NCBI GenBank assembly: GCA_047495785.1
Contig: JBLDXI010000023.1
Location: forward strand, 992,001-1,056,000
DNA length: 64,000 bases
Origin: Lepidodermella squamata
Taxonomy: Eukaryota; Gastrotricha
Reading direction: 5' to 3'
This document shows, piece by piece, positions 55,680 through 64,000 of this stretch. The position numbers were made by a program, and so were the translations under genes. Each line of letters begins with the position of its first letter. Position 1 is the first letter of the stretch. The notes beneath the pieces were generated by a model. It saw only the letters and a list, made by a program, of their open reading frames with translations. It searched no databases and was not told the origin of the DNA.

Positions 55680-58058
55680 ATGAGCACGAATAGCTTATCT
55701 GCCCTTCTATCACTGTTGATTCTGCAATCTGCGTTCGGACAAAATAGAACGCGAATGAAATTCCTCTTGCTGTCACCAGTTATTGGCATGGACCCGAAAA
55801 ACATTCAAACAGCCGCCATAACCATGCGATACGTCATCGATCGCGTCAACCAGCGGCAAGACATTCTGCGCGATTATCTGATCGAACTTGACCATCGTGA
55901 CGACTTCTTCTCCTTACAATCCGCTCAGCGCTTAATTGAATTCCGCCGAAACTGGACAGAAAGTTCGAGTTTCATTCAATCACCGATAATTGCTGGGCCT
56001 TTGATTTCAAACGGCTGTAAGGCTATGGGGAAATTGCTACCTTATGTCAATTCTATCGCAATAAGCACTCAATGTACGGCGCCATTCCTGAGTAACCACA
56101 GCGAATATCCGAATTTGTTCCTATCGCTAACAACCTCGAAAACTAACGCCTTAGCTATGCTGTTCTATATGAGAAATGAGGGTAAATGGAACCGGTTTGC
56201 ACTAGTAACAACATTATCAATAGCAAATGACGTCGCATTGGCTTATTTCATGCATGACCGAGCTGTTGCTGGTGGATTTGAAGTTCCCTACTTCAACATG
56301 TTCACCGAACCCGGCCCTGAGGCTGTTCAACCCCTGAAAGCCTCTGGACTGAGAATTATCGTGGTTACTGTGGGTGCAGCGCCTACTTTCAATCGATTTC
56401 TATGCGAGGCGTTCAAAGCAGGTCTGACTGGGCCTAGATATGTTTTCATAGGTCTATCAACCGCTTTTTCCTTGAGTATCCCTAATGGATGTAGTCGGGA
56501 TGAGTTCCTCAACCAATTGAGGCAAACACTCTTCTTCGGATATGCTACAAAGCCTGAGGATCCACATCGAATCTCGAGCCTGGGAAACTCCAGGCTTGAA
56601 TTTGATGCTATGATGAGCCGATTGACTAATCTAACTTCAGAAGACTATTTTCTGGCTTTAGTTCTTCATGACACCTTAGTCACCTCAATGTTGGCGCTGA
56701 ACAGAACTGACTGGAAGCTGAAAGCTGATTTTAATATGTCTCTGAGGGATTATCATCGATTCCCTGATATCGTGACCAAAGTTGCGTATAATGCGATTTT
56801 AGAGACTAAATCAGTCGGAATACGAGTTGGAATGACTTCATACAGCAAAGCTGGTCAATTGCTAGGCGATATTCAGGTAGCATCACAGTGGTCCCTTCAA
56901 AACGGCCTGACAGATCTAGCTTGGGTGACCGATTATTCTAACGCATCTTCAAGTGAATCAAATATGTCTTCGTTCAGTTTGAAAATTACTGGTAAAACAG
57001 CTTGGATTTCTGATTCCGTCCCAAGAGACAGGCCTATCTTGATTCGAGAAACAATGACTGTTAAATCGTCATCCTCGGTTATAGCTTGGATTTTGATAAC
57101 TTGTACGTCTTTGGTTCAGCTCATGACCATTGTCGCGATTATTGTTGGCAAGCCTATGATAGTCGAATTTCAAGCGACGAAACTTTTCGGCTTATCCGGA
57201 TGTCTATTTTTGAACGCAGCATCCTCAGCTTTTACTATGGACCGGATTTCAGGTGGAATCAGCCCTAGCTGTCGTGAATCTTTTCCTTCTCGGATGTGGC
57301 GTTGTAGCCACTTTCACGCCAGTTTCACTCCGCCTTTTAGTGATTAATCGATTCGTTCAACAATCAGTTCAGAAAGGCTTCAGAAAGTCCGACGCGAGAT
57401 TCAGCTCTACTGCTGCTACTAGAATTTCAAATGTGAAATCAGACGCTAATGGTACCAAAACAAAGCTATTGATAGCTTTTCCGTCGAACATCTGGCGAGT
57501 TTTTGATACTCAAATTGTTGCGTGATTCTTCTCATCAGCCTATCGATTTTAGTGGCATGGGTGATCATCATTCAAGATATGACATGCACAGAAACCTTAC
57601 TAATCGAGCATTCTTACAATGAAAAGATTGACACAGTTAAGGAAGCCTGGGCGGTTACATGTGGAATGAGTAACAGGTCATCAGTTATCAGCTGGTCACT
57701 TTTTGGATCCATATTCTGCGTTCAATTTCTGCTAATATTGGCTAGTTTGTTGGCAGCTTTCCAACTCAGGCAAATGAGAGGTTTCTCAAATGAGTGCCAC
57801 GAATTTCTGCCAACTTGCCTGGGAGCTATCGCTAGTGCAGCTCTACTTCCTGCAGGCTTCTTGATCGCGGTTGTGCTAAATAGCGATCCAATGAACCAGC
57901 AAATAGCTTTGGCTTATGTCACCGTTATTATTTCAGCGATAATTTCTATTCCGTGGATTTATCCGAACTTCTTGAAAAAAGGTGGCCAATCGATAGCAAG
58001 TAGCATCAGTTCTTCGAATTTGATGCATAATCCTGCGAGAGCGTCCGGGTTGGTTTGA
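55680..58058 (+). pseudogene. GABA-B-like class C GPCR, intronless, two compensating frameshifts
   Basis: It starts with a signal peptide (MSTNSLSALLSLLILQSAFG). About 430 residues of a periplasmic-binding-protein-like Venus-flytrap domain follow (PVIGMDPKNIQTAAITMRY, PIIAGPLISNGCKAMGK). No Cys-rich domain is seen, as in GABA-B receptors. The seven-helix region begins SVIAWILITCTSLVQLMTI. At about 57215-57255 the frame moves by one (…AFTMD, then QVESALAVVNLFLLGCG). At about 57515-57525 it moves back (WRVFDTQIVA, then VILLISLSILVAW), returning to the first frame for TM4-TM7. Read literally the product stops at 57347 after TM2. Either two sequencing indels or a young pseudogene would explain this. 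No introns are seen although the neighbours are intron-rich, which suggests a retrocopy. Confidence 0.75.
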
Positions 58059-58396
58059 ATCCTTATGAAAAGAACGATATGAATTGATATTTTCCCCTTT
58101 TATCTTTATCTTTCGCAAGTGTCATGAAATTCGAAAGGGTAGAGACGCCTACTGCATGGGAGGAACATAAAACAGTTACTATTTCCACATATTTCCACAA
58201 GGAGGTGGTGGATTGTCCGAATCGACAATCTGAGATGTATCGTAAATTTTGAAGTTGCATAATAGAATTAAAGATTCTGAAATTATAGATGCCTGGTATG
58301 AATATGTGTGGCATGATCGCTAAATTGGCTTTAGACCACTCACAGAACAAAAGTCTCGTCCATAGAGAAATGAAAAACCAGTAGTTCATTGAAGAA

Positions 58397-59795
58397 TCAG
58401 AGATCATTGCAATCGTACTGTTGGGAACCATCCGGGCATTCGCATGTCATATAGAGACATCGCTTTGCCACCGCGCAATCGCAAATAGCTGAGGAAAATT
58501 CACAAACCCGATATGAAAGTAAAGTCAAGTTATACCCGCTTAATTCTACAACCTTTTACGCAATCGTCACCGGTTCTCCATTTGTCGAGACACGTGCAGG
58601 TGTTCGGTGCGGCGCAGTAAGCTGTTGTGGAGCAAATCACCGATCCGCAAATTTCTGGCCAAATATAAACAGGGTTCAATGGCGATTGAAATTAAAGGGT
58701 TCAGAACTCACGCCTGTTGCACGAAGCTCCAGTCCAACCGGCTTTGCAGGCGCACAGATTTATCCCGTAACACCTCCCATTTTTACACGAAGGATTACAA
58801 TAAGGCTTATCGACTGAAATCATAGGGTATAACAAGTTAATTTTAGATTAGTACAGAGCGCGTCTTACAAAATTGGTAAGTGCGAAGGTCCACCACTCTG
58901 GTAGGGCTCACATTCGCAGAATTGCCCCCATAAACTTGAATTATAGGCGGCTCCATTGTTGGATCGATCGCTACGAACCCTGGCGAGTCGATACCGCTAT
59001 AAATCGCCGTGCATTGGGTTGACGAGCAAATATCAACCGACAGCTTTGTCGCACGTCTAACCACAATGCCAATACTGATACGGCCCCTTGTAAGTTCCTT
59101 GCCAAAGCTCACTATATTCGTCGTGCCGAAGACTGTTCTTGTCGGGGACGAGAATAGGGTGAAGCGTTGAAAATAGCCGTTGTAATTCAAAACAAAGCCG
59201 GCGAAATTGTTGTTATCGATCGGCTTGAAAGAGCTAGAGGCAGCGTAGTTGAATGAAGAATTCGATACTAAGGATATCGAGTACGTGTCCAGGTAAGACC
59301 CAGGGACCCCATCGAGATTCAGCGTTACGTTGATTGAGAAATCAGCAAACAGGAAGTACTTTGAGGAGTGCAAAAATGTATAAAAATTTAATATTCGATT
59401 GCAGCTTACTTTTTTACTCGATAACGTTCCTTCGTTGGCGGCCTGATTGATCAGAACTATGTCGTTGTTTGGGCCGAGGGCGGGGAAAACCCTGTTACTG
59501 GCGTATATCCAGTTTTTTTCTGGTAAAAATAGCTTTCTTGTGTAAACCCCTAAGTAAGTTGAAATTGCGTTTACGATAATTTCCATCGTTTGGGTAGGAA
59601 TAATCGGGCGAAAACGTTCTTGGATCAGACATAGGCATTCCAATGGCTATTTTTAACGATTATTAGGTTCAAGTATACGGAGGAAAAGTAATTAACCTTG
59701 CGAGCAATCGGAACCTGTATATCGCGGCAGGCATGTGCAAGTATTGGTGGCGTTGTTGCAAAAGCCATTTCTCTGCAGGCATGCCGGAACACAAT
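58397..59795 (-). CDS. EGF-domain secreted or surface protein (5' end not resolved)
   Basis: Exons are 59795-59697, 59618-59410, 59358-58869, 58813-58712, 58654-58553 and 58488-58397. Phases agree at every join. The first exon is an EGF module (CVPACLQRNGFCNN, CTCLPRYTGSDC). Exons 2-3 encode about 230 residues of unknown β-rich sequence. Exons 4 and 5 are EGF modules (CNPSCKNGRC, CACKAGWTGASC; CSTTAYCAAPNTCTC), each a 102-nt phase-1 exon suited to shuffling. Exon 6 has a partial Cys pattern and the stop. The 51-nt intron 2 lacks stops in frame, so retention would add 17 residues. The middle region may be related to the unknown domain of the 50.9-53.7 kb pair. A preceding exon may end at about 59834 (PVGRTRLYFT), but the start was not found. 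Confidence 0.7.
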
Positions 59796-59899
59796 CTGTA
59801 AAACGAATTTCAGGTTTACCCGACTGTACCTGTGAAATATAAACGGGTCCTCCCTACCGGAACCATCAAATTTACGGTGAGCGGAACCACATTTTGGAA

Positions 59900-61540
59900 T
59901 TTTGTAATGGGTCACTTTTCGGATATTTCTTGGGTATCAAGCCCACAATTATTAGAAGACAAACAAATTCATCAAAATCTCCATGAAGATTACTTTTCAA
60001 TTCAGAACTCATGCTTCGCCTCAAACTAGTAGAATTATTCAAAAAGTGTCTCAAAAAGTACGGCAAAATGCAAATTAGGTCCGCTAGCTGTAAATTTGGT
60101 TCCGCAAACAAAAATTCTGAATATCAACCTCCAGACTACAGATTTCAGATAATTCCAGGGAAAATCTCGTCAAAATATTCAAGACGAAGAATGGCCAAGA
60201 AAGGATAACGAATATGAAGCCCTTTTCGAAAAAATTAGGGTTAATATTTTCTTAGTTGTCTTTAGCGAGTGTATCTTTTATCCAGGGACGCTTAATAAGC
60301 TTAGCTGATTGTTTCCCCTGGTGTCTTGCACTTAGCAATATAGATATAGTTCATAGCTTACTTGCGAAGCTAGCAGAGATGCATGTGAAGAAAAAGATAA
60401 ATCTTAATAATAATTCCATGATTACCAGCAAGTTTCAAATGAGGCATAAATGCGATGGCGCGTGTAGCTTAGGCTTCGCGACTGTGCATAACCAACTGTC
60501 AATTAAAGATTGGTGCAGTTTTTCCAGCCCCGATGTATTGGAGCGACGGCGACGATGTGTTAGAGGACTGTTTCCTTGGGATCCAGGCGGCACCGAATGT
60601 TTCGATCAACATCGATATCCCGTTGAGTTATACATTTGTTTCGCAAATAAATTCCGACTTATAACCCAGCTTTCATTCTATTTTACGTGTCAATCATCAC
60701 GTAAATCGCAAAAGAAAAATCAATCAGAAAAATCTAGCCTCACTGAGTTTTCCGGTTTTTGACTTGTTTTCAGGTAGCCTACCTCTTACTACGGAATTTC
60801 GTGAAGATCCAATGCTGGTTTCGATTTTTGAAAAGCTCGCCGTAGCTACGTCGAACTGTGACAGCACTGAAATAGCACTCGCCGTAGCTCCACCATAGCG
60901 TTACCTTAGTTGTGTTATTTTTTGTGCTACCATTTTTATATCATGTACGAGAAATGCCCAAATAATTGAACGGCGCGTGCCGGTTGTTTTCGAAGTTGAT
61001 CGTCCTGAAAAAATTGCTCAGTGCTATCACGTAAAAATACGACGTATTTAGCCTTAAAAGGGTGGGGCTTTCTTTTGACTGATTTTTACTGTTGTTAGTT
61101 TTTTAGGATTTACTTTGAAATTAGCGTTAAAACGCCGTGCCTTTTATGTAATGTTAAATGTAGCCGAAATTGAGGCAAAATAACAAAATAACCAAGTCCA
61201 CAGTGGAATGAAGTTCAAGTTATTCATAAACCAACAAAAACAAAAACATTCATGTGACAGCTGATGGCGTAGTGGGTGAGGTGCTTGCTTGTGTATTCAT
61301 AGTCGATGGTTTAAACATTTTTTATTTTTATGAGTTAATCAATTTAATCAATTGGTCGCATTGAAAGCAAGCATGGCAATTTCATTACCACTACCATAAT
61401 TAAAGGCAAAATCTACTCGCGTATTTCAAATGCAAAAATACTAAAAATTAAATAAGTCTAGCATCGCAGTCATTTTAGTTTTGAAAAAGATAATTATCAA
61501 GAAAGGCTGTTGATTACTACTCTTATTTGGGAACACTTTT
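59900..61540. other. Spacer; no gene recognised
   Basis: A plus-strand frame at 60256-60762 lacks recognisable motifs or supporting splice sites. A tRNA-like string near 61256-61315 is too degenerate to call. Confidence 0.35.
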
Positions 61541-61830
61541 TTCATCCGACCAATGTCTTTTTTTATCCGACCAATGTCTTATTTCATCCGACAACCAAAA
61601 ATGTGACTAAAACCTGCCGACTTGCTTTTTCATATTCTCAAAAAATTACAGTAAAAAGTGGCAACTCGGATCGCAATGTCGGTTCAGGGGCCAAAATAGG
61701 GTGCCTAAAAGTTGTACGCCCCTGTGGAAAAATCAAACTCGGGAAAATCGAGAAAATCGATAGTTCCATGTCGGATGATTTTAGTCACATTTTTGGTAGT
61801 CGGATAAAAAAAAGACATTGGTCGGATGAA
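61541..61830. mobile_element. Foldback element, 290 bp
   Basis: The termini ttcatccgaccaatgtcttt and the complement at the right end match over 31 bases with one indel. The left arm also contains direct repeats of catccgac/tatccgac units. A second inner pair, aaaatgtgactaaaa and its complement, extends the stem. Confidence 0.75.
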
Positions 61831-62167
61831 TCCTCTTATGCTCATCTATTATGTCAAGTATGAGGCGCTGTGCGTGATCGCATGAAACAACTATGGTAGG
61901 AAATTAAAAAGTGGCTGAGCTATTACCTATTACAGACAATTTTGTTTAGCAGGGTTCAGCTCAAACTTCGACGGCAAATTTCTATCATAATTTTGTTCTC
62001 GAAAACTCGACAAGCGTAGGCTAATGCTCGATGCTCGTATCCTGCCGCGTAGTTCAAACAAGCTGAGGCAGCACGTGGTGGAGCCGATAAAAGCTGGCGG
62101 ATTTCGTTCAGTTTTCAATTCGCAGCATTTTTCCTAAAAGAATTAGTAGATCCCTTTTCCGTTGAAT

Positions 62168-63008
62168 ATGTTTTCGAAGCTCATTACTCTTTTCGCTGTA
62201 GTCGCCTCAGTTGGTGAGTGGATAATTGGTGTCATTTAATTGTTAGCATCTGACTACTTCCTTTCTTAATTAACAGGTGCGGTTCTCCCGCCCTTCGATT
62301 TCGACGAGGTGAAATACGCGTGCAACTCAGTCTACTCAACGCTTCAAGCCGTCGGCACAGTTGGCACCTGCAACAGCTACTGCTACCTGGCTGGCTCGAA
62401 ATGCCTCGGCTACGCTTACAGCGATACCACGAAAACTTGCCAGTTGAGTTCGCAGTGCGCTAAGACGAGCACCAGCGTTCCGAGCGGCTACAAGGTCTTC
62501 GCTAAGAATGCCAGTTAGTAAAGCTAAATGCACTACAAACTAGACAGGCGCGAATATATGGGAACAACTTGATGGGTTAAACAAATCGATGTTGTTCACC
62601 GTTGTTCACCGAAATTACGTCGAAAATAGGAGGTGAAAAACGGTGAAAAATGGTTCACGACAAAATCTTGGGGAAACATCGGCGAACAAATCAACATCGA
62701 TCTCACCCCATCGCTGTTCCCCTATCTTCATGCCGGTTTGGGATGGAAGGGATACGAAGCATCAATGTTACCTGTTATTTGCTTTTCTAGAGCTCAGCAA
62801 GTTCACCAAAGTCGACTACCAATGCAACGTTTACTACAAGCAGTACCAGACGCTCGACACGGCTGCGAAATGTGCTGACGCGTGCCTTGCCGATCCGAAA
62901 TGCCGCGGAATGGCCTTCGCGTCATTGGCTAGATGGTGCTATCTGTATTCGGCGTGCGACGCGAATGCTGAAAAGCCCTACAATGATCTCACCTTCTTCA
63001 AGCTGTAA
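62168..63008 (+). CDS. Small secreted protein with two apple-like Cys repeats (166 aa)
   Basis: Exon 1 is 62168-62213, a signal peptide (MFSKLITLFAVVASVG). Exon 2 is 62277-62513. Exon 3 is 62791-63008. Introns are 63 and 277 nt. Each of exons 2 and 3 encodes one repeat with a matching six-cysteine pattern: C, then C-x3-C (CNSYC and CADAC), then KCLGYAY or KCRGMAF, then two further Cys. This recalls PAN/apple-type modules (C-x3-C followed by CxGxAF). If exon 2 is not spliced, it ends two codons later at TAG (62518), giving a one-repeat protein. I favour the two-repeat form because the donor GTTAGT keeps frame and the only AATAAA lies after exon 3. The codon use is more G/C-rich than the surroundings, which suits high expression. 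Confidence 0.65.
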
Positions 63009-63110
63009 TCAAAGCGGATGGATGATGAACAGCCCAGTTATTTCAGAGGATGAGTTTGTGTTATTGTTGTGCGGTTGAGTGAGAAGGTCTCATGGGCTCG
63101 TTAAAAGATT

Positions 63111-63116
63111 AATAAA
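63111..63116 (+). terminator. Poly(A) signal of the apple-like gene
   Basis: AATAAA lies about 100 bases past the exon 3 stop. No AATAAA occurs between exon 2 and exon 3. Confidence 0.55.
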
Positions 63117-64000
63117 ATGAACCGCAATATATGTCATTCAAGAGCCTTGATGATTGGAAGCTTGTGAGGCGAACCTTTCACAATGATTCGTGCTAGAATA
63201 TATCGATAGCAACTTTGAATAACTCGGATTTAGGCCTGTTTACTTCCATTTCAAGGTGAAAGGCGACAAAAGTAAAAGTGCTTTGTTTTTGCCTCTTCAT
63301 TCACGTTGAAAAAAACCGCTTTTTACTTGTCACCCGTGACATTGAAACGGATGTAAACAAGCCTAAATCCGAGTTTTTCAACGCCGCTAACGATATCGGT
63401 AATTCATAGTTTCTAATTATAATGATCAAGCTTCATTTCTCAGATGGGAGTGTTCATAAGTTCAAAACCTTCGTCTTGAGGAAACTCTCTCTTCTACGGT
63501 GCCGCTTATATCTCAGCTGTTTCCGTCGCTATCTATGCTCAGTCCTACTTTTTCCGGTTCCATTTGCCTCCAGCGTGGTCTTGCTGTGGCCGCTCCTGTT
63601 GTTGATGTTGCCACTTGTTGATGTCCCCCCGTCCTGCCATATTGTCTGTCTTTCAACTCATCACGTGTCGCTGTACAACACTTCCAGTCGCTAAGAATTG
63701 GCCTCTAAATAGATCGGAATATGCTTGGCTTTTAACCCGAGGAGAAGGCGATGATGATGATGATGTCGTAGTAGAATTCGAATTCCTACTATTTATTATT
63801 AAGCTTTATTATTTCGAATGAGTGTTGGATTATTATTTTGGGCGCCGGCTTATATATGAGGCAGAATTTTATACCAGGCTGACTAACTTTTCGGGCTGTA
63901 CGGTAATCGGTAATAAAAACGCGCTAAACAGCTACAATAAGGGTTGTAGCATTGTAAGGATCATCAAAGGAGACTGATTTTTCGACCTTGTCGTCTTCAT
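63117..64000. other. Right edge; no gene recognised
   Basis: A short imperfect inverted pair (aactcggatttaggcctgtt at 63221-63240 and its complement at about 63355-63377) forms a hairpin of about 155 bases. Nothing else is supported. Confidence 0.4.

Noticed and set aside
60256-60762. 168-codon plus-strand frame
   Set aside because: It has irregular composition, no motif, no splice partner and no poly(A) signal nearby. I could not support it.
61256-61315. tRNA-like string in the right-hand spacer
   Set aside because: The A-box-like part is present, but the B box and stems are too poor.

Overview
This window is nuclear DNA of an invertebrate animal. The evidence is short spliceosomal introns (mostly 50-60 nt, GT-AG), AATAAA poly(A) signals, LINE, hAT-like and Tc1/mariner-like transposons, and animal-specific gene families (Cys-loop receptor, class C GPCR, EGF modules, pepsin-like protease). 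Compact introns suit a small ecdysozoan such as a tardigrade or nematode, but I cannot fix the phylum from the sequence.

Positions 2296-44932 hold the main feature: six head-to-tail copies, all on the minus strand, of one gene family (here ANK-1 to ANK-6). Each copy has three exons: a 25-33 codon signal-peptide exon, an exon of about 430-457 codons with an ankyrin solenoid ending in a Ser/Thr-rich linker, and an exon of about 433-508 codons with a second ankyrin solenoid ending in a Thr-rich tail. All splice junctions keep frame in all six copies, giving predicted secreted proteins of about 900-980 residues. The period is about 6 kb for ANK-3 to ANK-5 and is lengthened elsewhere by insertions. 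Each copy carries a conserved promoter-like box upstream, duplicated in ANK-1, ANK-2 and ANK-5. Secreted proteins made of two ankyrin solenoids, in a tandem array, are unusual because ankyrin repeats are normally intracellular. This is my candidate for an undescribed system.

The spacers are rich in mobile DNA. There is a 1.7 kb hAT-like element with 8-bp target duplication and an empty site visible in the neighbouring copy, nested with two TA-flanked foldback elements. There is also a 188-bp perfect palindrome, several further foldback elements, a hAT transposase relic, and a LINE relic. A 10 kb insertion zone between ANK-5 and ANK-6 holds a nearly complete LINE (ORF1 plus a frameshifted ORF2), a broken DUF4817-type Tc1/mariner transposase, and a small two-exon gene of unknown function.

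The right third (45.5-63.1 kb) holds secretory and membrane genes. In order these are a pepsin-type aspartic protease, a pentameric ligand-gated channel pseudogene and an intact paralogue with a Ser/Thr/Pro-rich stretch beside its N-terminus, and two closely spaced paralogous secreted proteins of unknown fold. Then come an intronless GABA-B-like receptor with two mutually compensating frameshifts, an EGF-domain protein that may share the unknown domain, and a small secreted protein with two cysteine-patterned repeats.

Gene functions are inferred from recognisable motifs only. Exon joins were checked by hand for phase and splice dinucleotides, but there is no transcript evidence.
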